From contig NC_089175.1 in NCBI RefSeq assembly GCF_947507565.1, positions 2,655,733-2,719,732 of the forward strand: a stretch of DNA of 64,000 bases. Direction: 5' to 3'. Shown piece by piece: positions 35,229 to 49,504 of the stretch (position 1 is the first letter of the stretch; every line of letters begins with the position of its first letter). The DNA is from Oscarella lobularis (lineage: Eukaryota > Porifera > Homoscleromorpha > Homosclerophorida > Oscarellidae). The position numbers and the translations under genes are program-made. The notes beneath the pieces were generated by a model that had not been told where the DNA came from, did not search any database, and saw nothing but the letters and a program-made list of their open reading frames with translations.

Positions 35229-36209
35229 ATGGCGGTCAAGGCAGCGTGTGTAATTGTAGGAATTCTGCTACTACATCAAGCCAGTGCTCTCGACGTCGAA
35301 AAGGTCCGCGAAGCAATAGGGGTTCTGCTTCACGAAACCATGAGAGCGACGTCGTTTATCCGCATTCCAAGAGAAAGTCGCAACGAAAGCGAACAAAATG
35401 GCGACCACTCCATTACCATTCCGGAGTACTACGCGAGGCTTTTTTGCCAATCAGCCTCTCCTCAGATGACGACGCTTTACAATCACTTTCGTTCGATCAC
35501 CAACAGCGAATGTGCGGACGGCATTATGAGCATGATCTGGCCCGTACGCCGTCATTCCTCAGTGCCAATCCGACGCCCAAGTGAAATTCGTTGTTTCGGA
35601 CTTTGTGACGGTAGGTTGGGAACCCGGAAGGGATTTTAGATACAGCAGCGTTCCATTGGCCTTTCGGTATATTAATTAATTAACTCTGTGTAGGGTTATT
35701 ACATTGGGCGGTATAACCTTTTTTATGTTTCACATTGTCGAAATAGCTGTCATCTATCATATCGTGTCGATTTTTAATAACTGATCGTTGGTTTCAGATT
35801 TGTGCCAAGGGGGTAAGCAAGTGCCCGAACTCCGACGCTCTTGAAATGGCCATGTGCAAGAGTGATGGCCAACTCGCGGAGAAAATACAAAGCGCCGCGA
35901 AAAGTGAAGAGACCCTGAAGGGAAAATCGTTCGCGCTGACAAAATGCCGCGTTCCTTCGATTTCGGCGTGCAGCGATCTAGCTGCTGCCGTCACCCGATT
36001 GGCTGGTGGCCGAACGAGAGGCGTACCTCGACTCCTCGCTTGACTCGTACGTCGACACTCTGAGCGACGGCAACGAAGAGTGCAAGAATAAATTGTACCC
36101 GTTCTTGTGCGCCTTTCCTTCGACGTGCAACACAAATCAGACGGCTGTCATTGGGCACAGAACTCAGGCGTCATGCGAGGATGCGTTCTCTTCGTATTCC
36201 ACGACTTGA
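35229..36209 (+). pseudogene. Array unit D: two-CRD pseudogene
   Basis: The signal peptide (MAVKAACVIVGILLLHQASA) is intact, but an in-frame deletion after QNGDHS removes the CSRP...HC segment (first two cysteines). A frameshift follows in the C-terminal part of exon 1 (MSMIWPVRRHSS instead of MSMICPYAV). Exon 2 from 35799 (ICAKGVSKCPNSDALEMAMC) has a 4-nt insertion at SACSDL, and the remainder (AYLDSSLDSYVDTLSDGNEE...CEDAFSSYSTT) lies in another frame. At least three lesions, so non-functional. Confidence 0.85.
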
Positions 36210-36284
36210 AACAAAGCGCGGGTAATTAAATACAAGTGGGCTTTTTAGCGTTCCATCGTCTAAAAGATCTCTGATTTCAAATTT

Positions 36285-36641
36285 TATGCCCTGTTCTAAT
36301 TTCGCCGGCTTGGACAAGCCAAGCCCAAATTATGAACCAAACAAGCCAAATGCCGCATTCCGTCAATTTCGGCGTGCGGCGATCTGCTGCCGTCACCCGA
36401 TTGGCTGGCGGCGGAAAAAGAGGCGTACTTTGGCAGCTCGCTCTCCACAAGTCTCGACACTCTGAGCGGCGGCAATGAGGAGTGCAAGAACAAATTATAC
36501 CAGTTCTTGTGCGCCTTTCCGACATGCAACGCAAATCAGACGACCGTCATTGGGCACAGAACGCAGGCGTCATGCAATGATGCGTTTTCCTGGTATTTTC
36601 AAACAAATTGTGTTCAGATCTATCAGAGCGAGCTTTTCTAG
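36285..36641 (+). pseudogene. Unit D': recombinant fragment, stalk exon joined to a CRD2 exon
   Basis: A unit-D type stalk exon (PSPNYEPNKPN) runs without a break into the middle of a unit-C type exon 2 (KCRIPSISACGDLLPSPDWL, FGSSLSTSLDTLSGGN, SWYFQTNCVQIYQSELF-stop). The join is near 36350, at a short shared AAATGCCGC stretch, so it looks like unequal recombination between units. Confidence 0.8.
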
Positions 36642-36675
36642 CGTTCCGTCGTCTGAGAGAGATCAGATTTCAAAG

Positions 36676-36923
36676 TTTATGCCTTGTTCGGATTTCTCTG
36701 GCTTGTCCAAGCCAAGCCCAAATTATGATGGTGGACCATCAAAGTCTCTGCCCTGGTGGGCGTGGTAAGAATACAGTGTTTTGTTATTTTGTTATCTCAT
36801 GCTTCGCCACGCGGTAGGCTGTGCATTGCATTTGGATACGTGTTGAGCGTCGTTCTCCTTGGCGGAGTGATATTCACTGTGAGGAAGCGCGCAAGGAGAC
36901 GTCGTTTGGAGCCAACTACCTGA
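36676..36923 (+). CDS. Unit D' stalk/transmembrane/tail module
   Basis: Exon 36676-36764 (FMPCSDFSGLSKPSPNYDGG) joins exon 36818-36923 (LCIAFGYVLSVVLLGGVIFT, VRKRARRRRLEPTT-stop) in phase. Open and well conserved although the CRD part in front is only a fragment. Confidence 0.45.
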
Positions 36924-37039
36924 CGTCACAGTGCTTGATCCTCGGCTTGATCGAGTTCGGTGTCGCGCTCTTCTAGCTCATTAGCTCATTAGTTTCTTCT
37001 TTTGCTGCTGCTTCATGCGGCTTTGCCATTGCTTCTTCT

Positions 37040-37041
<2 letters not shown>

Positions 37042-37095
<54 letters not shown>
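37042..37095. repeat. (CTG)18 trinucleotide repeat
   Basis: Uninterrupted CTG run downstream of unit D'. Shorter versions sit at the same place behind other units (for example 34822-34843), so it expanded inside the array. Confidence 0.95.
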
Positions 37096-37100
<5 letters not shown>

Positions 37101-37199
37101 ACTGTAGGTGTGCACATTGCTGCTATCATTATTAAATGTCATTGTGACAGTTTCTGCTTGCCTCGTACCTCGGACCCTTCTCTCCGGATGCGAGGAAAG

Positions 37200-37435
37200 G
37201 ACCTGGCTGCTGGGCTCGAAGAGCATATCGTTTGTTTGCTAAAACATTTTTACGGCGTCTTCTTGAGCTCCCGTTGCGCGAATTCACGGCAGGCATGAGC
37301 ACGAGCCTTCGAGAGTCGTTCCATCGTCGAATGTGCATTTATTCGTCCTCTTTCGACCGTCTGGTGAGCCGACGGCAAGCAAATCGCCACTGAAATCGCC
37401 ACTGGAGTCGAAACGCCATTTTTCGGTAGCGCGCG
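37200..37435 (-). pseudogene. Duplicated WDR43 first exon (unit E), degraded
   Basis: Matches the WDR43 5' exon and promoter (IRRWNDSRRLVLMPAVNS in a shifted frame), with an internal deletion and a 14-nt local duplication (aaatcgccactg) near 37380-37405. Confidence 0.8.
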
Positions 37436-37478
37436 TTTACAAGTGTCACGTGCACCAGATACTGTAAATCTCCGTGCG

Positions 37479-38571
37479 ATGACGGTCAAGGCAGCGTGTG
37501 TAATTGTAGGATTTCTGCTACTACATCAAGCCAGTGCTCTCGACGTCGAAAAGGTCCGCGAGGCAATAGGGGTTCTGCTTCACAAAACCATGAGAGCGAC
37601 GTCGTTTATCCGCATTCCAAGAGAAAGTCGCAACGAAAGCGAACAAAATGGCGACCACTCGCCCGACTACGACAAAATTCACTACAGCCTGGGCCCAATC
37701 GGAGCCTGTTCTCGGCCTGCAATTTCTCACTGCTCCTTCTCGTCATCCCTTACCATTCCGGAATACTACGCCAGGCTTTTTCGCCAATCAGCCTCTCCTC
37801 AGATGACGACGCTTTACAATCACTTTCGTTCGATCACCAACAGCGAATGCGCGGACGGCATTATGAGCATGATCTGCCCCTACGCCGTCATTCCTCAGTG
37901 CCAATCGGACGCCCAAGTGAAATTCATTGTTCCTGACTTTGAGACGGTAGGCTGGGAACCCGGAAGAGAGATCTTAGATACAGCAGCGTTCCATTGGAGA
38001 TAGAATTCACGGCCTTTCAGTATATTAAATTAACTATGTGTGTAGGGTTCATAGTTATTACATTGGGCGGTTACGTATAACCTTTTCTATGTTTCACATT
38101 GTCGAAATAGCTGTCATCTATCATATCGTATCGATTTTGATAACTATAACTGATCGTTGTTTTCAGATTTGTACCAAGGGTGTAAGCAAGTGCCCAAACC
38201 CCGGCGCTCTTGAAATGGCCATGTGCAAGAATGATGGCCAACTCGCGGAGAAAATACAAAGTGGCGCGAAAACTGAAGAAACTCTGACAGGAAAATCGTT
38301 CGCGCTGACAAAATGCCGCGTTCCCTCGATTTCGGGGTGCAGCAATATGCTGCCGTCACCCGATTGGCTGGCGGCCGAACGAGAGGCGTACTTCAACTCC
38401 TCGCTCGACTCGTACGTCGACACTCTGAGCGACGGCAACGAGGAGTGCAAGACTAAATTGTACTCGTTCTTGTGCGCCTTTCCGACGTGCAACACAAATC
38501 AGACGGCTGTCATTGGGTACAGAACTCAGGCGTCATGCGAGGATGCGTTCGCTTGGTATTCCACGACTTGA
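37479..38571 (+). CDS. Array unit E: secreted protein with two Frizzled-like CRDs
   Basis: Intact. Exon 1 37479-37946 (MTVKAACVIVGFLLLHQASA, shortened helix REAIGVLLHKTMRATSF, GACSRPAISHC, ECADGIMSMICPYAVIPQC). Exon 2 38167-38571 (ICTKGVSKCPNPGALEMAMC, KCRVPSISGCSNMLPSPDWL, ECKTKLYSFLCAFPTC, SCEDAFAWYSTT-stop). 290 aa. Closest relative in the array is pseudogene D. Confidence 0.72.
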
Positions 38572-38639
38572 AACAAAGGTCAGGTAATTAAATAAATGCG
38601 GGCTTTTTAGCGTTCCGTCGTCTAAAAGATCTCTGATTT

Positions 38640-39026
38640 CAACGCCCTGTTCTAATTTCGCCGGCTTGGACAAGCCAAGCCCAAATTATGAACCAAACAA
38701 GCCAAAGCCGAGCCCAAGTCATGGTGGGCCATCAAAGTCTTTTCGCCGGCTTGGACAAGCCAAGCCCAAATTATGAACCAAACAAGCCAAAGCCGAGCCC
38801 AAGTCATGGTGGGCCATCAAAGTCTCTTGCCTGGTGGGCCTGGTAAGAATAGAAATAGAGGGTTTCCTCGGTTTCGCTGTCTCATGCGTCGCCACGGGGT
38901 AGCCTTTGCATTGCAATCGGGTGCGTGATCGGCGTTGTTCTCCTTGTCGGAACAATAGTCAGTGTGAGGAAGCGCATAAGGAGTCGTCGTTTGGCAAGAT
39001 ATCAGGAGATGGAGTCCACTACCTGA
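38640..39026 (+). CDS. Unit E stalk/transmembrane/tail module with an 85-bp duplication
   Basis: The stalk region (GLDKPSPNYEPNKPKPSPSH) is present twice with an 85-bp period, which is not a multiple of three, so only the second copy is in frame with the donor at 38843. The membrane exon 38903-39026 (LCIAIGCVIGVVLLVGTIVS, VRKRIRSRRLARYQEMESTT-stop) is intact. The start of the stalk exon is unclear here. Confidence 0.45.
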
Positions 39027-39356
39027 CGTTATGCTTGATTGGTTGTACGTCTGTCGGCTTGAGCTCGGTGCATGTCGTCTCTTCTAGCAATTTAGTTCTT
39101 TTTTTGCTGTTTCTGAGTCATTGCCTTTTCTCGAGTCTTCATTAATTAAATGTCATTATGTCAGTTTCTGCTTGCCTTGTACCATGCAGGCCATGCGAAG
39201 AAAGGGTCTAGCTGCATGGTACACACTGTGCGCGCTGCAAATTTTCTCAGTGAACCTGGGGAAATAGAAACTAGTTCGTTTCGAACACTATCGTTATATG
39301 GAGCGTATAGTCTACTACCTCTAGCAATTCCCTCAGATTACATAAATTCCATCGTC

Positions 39357-39412
39357 CAGGAGGAGGTGTGGAGGAGGAGGTGTGGAGGAGGAGGTGGAGG
39401 CGGAGGCGGCAC
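39357..39412. repeat. GGAGG-rich minisatellite
   Basis: Repeats of ggaggaggtgtggaggagg (period about 15-18) just upstream of unit F. G-rich strand on plus; quadruplex-prone. Confidence 0.8.
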
Positions 39413-39477
39413 TTCCTCTTTATCGACGTCACGCCTCTTGACCCTCTAACCTCTTGCTAAACTCCACGCTATCTCCG

Positions 39478-40556
39478 ATGGCGGTCAAGGCAGCGTGTGT
39501 GATTGTGTCGTTTCTGCTACTACATCAAGCCAGTGCTCTCGACGTCGAAAATGTCCGCGAGGCAATGGAAACAATCGGCGTCCTGCTTCACAGAACGACG
39601 AGAACGACGTCGCTCTTCCGCATTCCAAGAGAAAGTCGCGACGGAAGCGAGCAAAAAAATAGCAGCCACTCGCCGGACTACAAAATTCACTACAGCCTGG
39701 GCCCCATCGAAGCCTGTTCTCGGCCTGCTATTGCCCACTGCTCCTTCTCGTCATCCATTACCATTCCGGAGTACTACGCGAGGCTCTATCACCAATCATA
39801 CTCTTCTCAGATGACGACGCTTTACAATAAGTTTCGTTCGACCATCGGCAGCAAATGCGCGGACGGCATCTTGGGTATGATCTGCCCCTTCGTCGTCGTT
39901 TCTCAGTGCCAATCCGGCACCCAAGTAAAATTCGTTATTCCTGACTTTGAGACGGTAAGGGATTTTATATACAACAACGTTCCACGGGGGAATAGGGTAG
40001 AATTAGCGGCCTCTAGCTAGTCTAGTAGATCAATTAATGGAGGTACAGGTAGTTTATTGCAGTTTCGCCCCCCTAACTTGGGTACCTGTATATACTGTAC
40101 CTATATGTATATATAACCAACCGCTGTTTTTAGGTTTGTGCCAAGGCGGTAAGCAAGTGTCCAAACTCCGACGCTCTTAAAAGTGCCATTTGCAGCAGTG
40201 GTAGCAGTGTCGCGGGTATGATACAAGGCGTCATAAAAAATGTCGAAGCGCTAAAAGGAAAATCATTTGCGCTGACAAAATGCCGCGTTCCGTCGATTTC
40301 AGCGTGCGACAATCTGCTGCCGTCACCCGATTGGCTGGCGACGGAACGAGAGGCGTACTTTGGCGACTCCTCACTCGACTCGAGCCTCGACACTCTGAGC
40401 GGCGGCAACGAGGAATGCAAGAACAAATTGTTGCAGTTCTTGTGCGCCTTTCCGACGTGCAACGCAAACGAGACGGCTGTCGTTGGGCACAGAAATCAGG
40501 CGTCGTGCGAGGATGCATTCTCCTGGTATTCCGCGACGCAAACGAAGCGCGTTTAA
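39478..40556 (+). CDS. Array unit F: two-CRD protein, most diverged unit
   Basis: Exon 1 39478-39954 (MAVKAACVIVSFLLLHQASA, EACSRPAIAHC, KCADGILGMICPFVVVSQC). After a 179-nt intron, exon 2 40134-40556 (VCAKAVSKCPNSDALKSAIC, KCRVPSISACDNLLPSPDW, ECKNKLLQFLCAFPTC, SATQTKRV-stop). Here the stop codon lies inside GTTTAA directly after CGC at 40550. If GTTTAA is used as a donor, exon 2 joins the stalk exon at 40611 in phase 0, giving a membrane form. This unit lacks the WDR43-exon copy in front. Intact. Confidence 0.72.
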
Positions 40557-40610
40557 ATCTATTAAAGTGCCGGGGCTCTTTTTAGCGTTCCATCGTCCGA
40601 GAGAAGTCAG

Positions 40611-40892
40611 ATTGCATCGTTTATGCCCTGTTCTGATTTCTCCGGTTTGGACAAGCCAAGCCCAAATTATAATCGTGGGCCACCAAAGTCGTCTCTGGCT
40701 TGGTGGGAGTGGTAAGAATATAGAGTTTCATGGGTTTTGTTATTTCATGCGTCGCCCTACGCCGGTAGGCTGTGCATTGGAGTTGGCTGCGCGTTCAGCG
40801 TTGTTCTCCTTGGTGGAGTGATAGTCGGTGTGAGGAAGCGCGCGAGGAGTCGTCGTTTGGAAGGATACCAGAAACAGGAGTCACATAACTGA
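40611..40892 (+). CDS. Unit F stalk/transmembrane/tail module
   Basis: Exon 40611-40711 (IASFMPCSDFSGLDKPSPNY, 101 nt = 3n+2) joins exon 40769-40892 (LCIGVGCAFSVVLLGGVIVG, VRKRARSRRLEGYQKQESHN-stop) in phase. The acceptor GTCAG at 40606-40610 fits a phase-0 link to exon 2. Confidence 0.58.
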
Positions 40893-41094
40893 CGTTATGC
40901 TTGACCAGCGCTGTCTGTCGGCTTGAACTTCGTCTTCGTCTTTTGCTGCTGCTGATGCATTGGTTTTTCTTCTGCGACTGCTTCAACTGCATGTGTGCAC
41001 AATCATGAGATGTCATTAATCCAGGCCCTTTCTCCGGATGCAAAGAAAGGGCTTCTGGTACACACTGTATTTGGTATAACAGACTAATGATAGA

Positions 41095-41275
41095 CTACCT
41101 TTAACAATTCCCTCTTGACCGAATCCCAGCAGAAAAAGTAGGAGAGACGTGGTGCCGTTGAAATTGGCACACAAGGACGTCACACAGGTTCCGTTCACTC
41201 GTTTTCTCCCGATCGGACGTCCTATAATGTAAAACAACCGCTCAACGAGAGCGCAATCCGTCGGCAAATCGGCCC
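41095..41275 (-). pseudogene. Scrambled WDR43 internal fragment at the right edge of the array
   Basis: 41095-41190 matches WDR43 around 28497-28610 (the KLWDSVKRELLK exon). Then 41195-41275 matches 28880-28975, skipping the sequence in between. It marks the right boundary of the duplicated block. Confidence 0.75.
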
Positions 41276-41393
41276 CTAGCTGTATTCTACATTTTATTTG
41301 TACACTTTACCTTTTTACACTGCCTTGAATCAAGGCACATCAGTTCAATATGTAAAAGGGGTTTTTTTTGAGGCGAACGTACAGAATGTACAG

Positions 41394-43719
41394 CTATACT
41401 GAAACATCTCCTTCGCTCATCTCTATGAACTTCTCTCGTATTGTAACGATGAGACGTTCCCTGTACTCGACATATCTTTGGCGGACCTACGGAACGGCAA
41501 GAGTACAGACAACGCCGCGTCAAATGTGCCCATAGACCCAACCTTGTCCAAATGGCGCGACTCTTCACGTTCCAACATTTTTAGAAAGTTAAGGAGCTCA
41601 GCGACGGCAAACGAGTTCCACTAAATCCAAGCAAAAAATAGTCAAGCGGCACAGACAAAACGTATGAGTTAGAAATAACAAGAAACGTTCTATTTTCACC
41701 CTTCATTAAAGTAATAAGACAGGGAGGGAGTGATAGCTGAGTTACAAATCAGGCCCTCGTCTAGACGGCAGTATTTAGGGGAATACAGGAAGCGCTATTA
41801 TTAGGACTTCCTATATAAGAAAACGACCTCTCTAATTATGGGACCCCTGCACGCAATGCGCTCTTCTGCTTGTCTTACATCTATTATCGGCTCCGTGTGA
41901 TCTCGGAGGCAAAAACAACGAGCATCCTCTTTGTCGGGCTTCCACAGAAGTGTCATTACGAGCGGCTTCTCGTTGTCAGACAATTTCCTTCCACCTGTTC
42001 CAAATGCGTCACGTCACGTAAGAACAACAGAGCGCAAAATAGAATCAATAGTACCGGTTTTTAGTTTTCCCGTCGTGCTTTCGTACAGCGCAAACTTGGC
42101 CGGACTATCCGATATCTGAAACTTCTCCAACAACATCTGTATCACCTAAAAATATACGTGTAATAATAATCCACCAAAGAGAAAAGTGGAGATAAATCGA
42201 CTCACTTCGGCTGCAGTTGTAGTGCTGTCGACAAAAAGTTTCTTCACCGTATCATCGGGCATGAAAAATGACTGACACTGAAACGAAGCGGTTTGAGAGA
42301 AGAGTCTTTAGGCAAAAAAACAAATGCAATGATACCCTTGCCAGTCTCGCTCTGACCGGAGAACTATTCGCAGAAGACGACGTCGAACCTCCATCTTTCG
42401 ATCCCGAAGGCCTGTTCGATTGTAGAACGTGTATGGGACGACCGAGCGTGAGATAGACTTGAATCGTCCCACTCAATACGGCGCCGTCTTTACTCTAAAA
42501 AGAAAAAAAACCGGAGTGTTTGTCGTCTAGTCAACTGCGTGGTATTCGTCACTAGATTCATTTTGGGGTCTCCGTCCTCCGCCGCGTCTTTGCCGTAGCC
42601 ATTCAGTTGAGTAGCCGAGTCGTCTATTAGGCTAATGTCCTCGAGGCAAATAGAGTCGGGCGAGATTTCCCTGTCTGCGTTCGACTCCTAGACCACAGAG
42701 AAGGAAAGCGGTTATCCCCTTACTCCAAAACGAAACTTCCTCATCGAGATTCATTTCGACTACGTGAGCATATCTTATAGGGAACCCTAACAATGCAAGG
42801 TCTGTCTTATCAGTATGACTATCAATGTATCTATTCGAGTGTGTGTGTGTGTGTGTGCGCGCGCGCGCGCGAAAAGGAACGCTTTTCTTCTAATTCAGTT
42901 CTAGCGACGGACTATCACGAAAGAGACTCTGTCATCAGACAGATATAGCCCCCTTTCAATTTCTCAACAAGTATCTCCTTTTTTTTTTCTAACGACAAAC
43001 ACACACATAGCCCCATAGCCCCCTTTCAATTTCTCAACAAGTATCTCCTTTTTTTTTCTAACGACAAACACACACATAGCCTCTAGCCGTTCTAAAATCG
43101 CTCTATGACCTATTGCGACACATACCTCCGCGTCCTCTCCTCTCTCGATGCTACAATCCCACGCCGTCTCGCCTTCTCCGGCGGCGACCATGTGAGCTCG
43201 AATCGTCAAAGGACCGCGACAATCGAGCACGATCTTCACCCGACACTTTCTATGGCAAGTGATGAAGCAGCCTGTATCAATCACACTCGACTCGATTTCC
43301 GGTTCTTGGAAAAATCCCAGAAGACGGATCTTACGCTTGCATCGATACGGCTGACTGAAGATGCCCCAGATGAAGTCGCCGCACTGATCGCACCAATGGG
43401 GACTCGATATCGACGTCGGTTCGAATTCGTGGCCGCCTGACGGCGAATAGGGTCGTTCGGGGCCTCGATCGCCGCTTCGGATTCGCTGGCGAGACGATTG
43501 CTTCCTATGGCGGCCCTTTCCCCACGATTTGATGTTCTCGAGACCCTGCCGAAGGCGAGCGAGACGCGGACTCCGCGTCACCGAGTTCATTCGAGCTTTG
43601 GACGGCGTGGACAGTTCTGGTTTCGACGCCTCCGCTGTCGAAGCCATCTGAACGGGCTTTCTGTGCGACGATTGCGCTGGGAGCAGTGGATTCAGAGGTG
43701 TTATCGAAGCTTCCGTCAT
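41394..43719 (-). CDS. RASSF1/5: RASSF-type protein (C1, Ras-association and SARAH domains)
   Basis: Ras-effector scaffold of the RASSF1-6 type, which binds Ras-like GTPases and MST/Hippo kinases. Start at 43719 (MTEASITPLNPLLPAQ), then a basic stretch and a C1 zinc finger: HEFEPTSISSPHWCDQCGDF, YRCK, after a short intron RCFITCHRKCRVKIVLDC. Middle exons carry an acidic linker (SICLEDISLIDDSATQLNG). The RA domain follows (SGTIQVYLTLGRPI, CQSFFMPDDTVKKLFVDSTT, LLEKFQISDSPAKFALYEST, RKLSDNEKPLVMTLLWKPD). The C-terminal SARAH helix is WNSFAVAELLNFLKMLEREE plus RQRYVEYRERLIVTIREKFI, stop at 41394. Domain order equals human RASSF1/RASSF5. Confidence 0.9.
42838..42870. repeat. (GT)n(GC)n dinucleotide repeat in a RASSF intron
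   Basis: gtgtgt passing into gcgcgc; intronic. Confidence 0.9.
42942..43080. repeat. 70-bp tandem duplication in a RASSF intron
   Basis: The segment starting tagccccctttcaatttctc occurs at about 42946 and again at 43016, nearly identical, following the C1 exon. Intronic. Confidence 0.9.
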
Positions 43720-43809
43720 TATTTGGGCAAACCCCCTATATTGATTTCAATTTATCGTGTCTAAGTATCCGGGAACGCGATCGTTTCGAGCCGTCAAAGA
43801 AATCCCACC

Positions 43810-48607
<4,798 letters not shown>

Positions 48608-49504
48608 ACCGCGGCCAGTGTGGTTTCGATTTTGCCCCCTCCTTTGCTTTATTGTTATGGTATGTGAATGTGCTGTGACAAAATGCAGTAGCTCTCTACT
48701 GGCTGGCACGTGTGCACTAACGAATTTTATTCTTGCAGCACTCATATAAATCAGTAGAGGCTCGGGGAGTCTTTCAAATCTTTTTTCTTTTGAACGATAG
48801 CGTGCCGATTGCAAGGCGGAGAAGAAGCAAAAAATGGTACAGTCATCATTTGCGCACTTGATATCTCTAGCCAGACCCTCAGGCGTGCTGGGACGAGACT
48901 AGCGTTTATCTCTTTATAACGCTTTGTTTGTCCGTAGCGAAGGCAAAGTCACTGTATCGTCGAAAGCGGACATGCGACGCGAAACGACAATCGTTGTCTC
49001 GCACGAAGTAAATTATTGGCGGGAACATTCTTCTGCCAGGCTATAGATAGCTTGAGATAGCTTCGTCTCCGTCCAATGAGACGTTTACAGAGTAGCGCCC
49101 GAATAGGCTTCCTACCTACCGCGACAGAATCGAAAAGGCTTCTCCAAATCTGGCTCAGTTGAATCGTAGATGGTTGAATTGTCGGCTGGCATCCGCCTAG
49201 GCTAAAAATAAACTTACAAATCCGAATGAATAACACCGGTCGTTTTTCTTTTGCTAAGCCAGCAGCGCCCTGCGAAGAGGCCGAAGAGGCCGAATCTTAG
49301 CACTGCTGACGAAGCGTCATGATCACTGCGACGGTGCACTGGGTGCACGAAGTGCATGACGCCTTTTGACCTTTGTTTCTCCTTGGACCTTTGTTATTGT
49401 GCCCTCTTTAGCGTGAATACGTTATGCTGATAGGCTAGCTGAGCTAACCGAGTTATAGAAGGCACAACTTTCGGCCAATTTAGAAACGTCGTCGAGGTCC
49501 ATTT
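48608..49504. other. Intergenic region
   Basis: About 900 bp with no supported exon. A 95-codon minus-strand frame (48949-49236) has no recognisable content. Confidence 0.5.

Noticed and set aside
36475-36768. 97-codon plus frame
   Set aside because: A readthrough of an out-of-frame CRD2 fragment into the in-frame stalk exon of unit D'; only the stalk part is meaningful.
42964-43150. Open continuation of the RASSF C1 exon with KKKEILVEKLKGGYG repeats
   Set aside because: It lies past a good GTATGT donor and results from the 70-bp intronic duplication.
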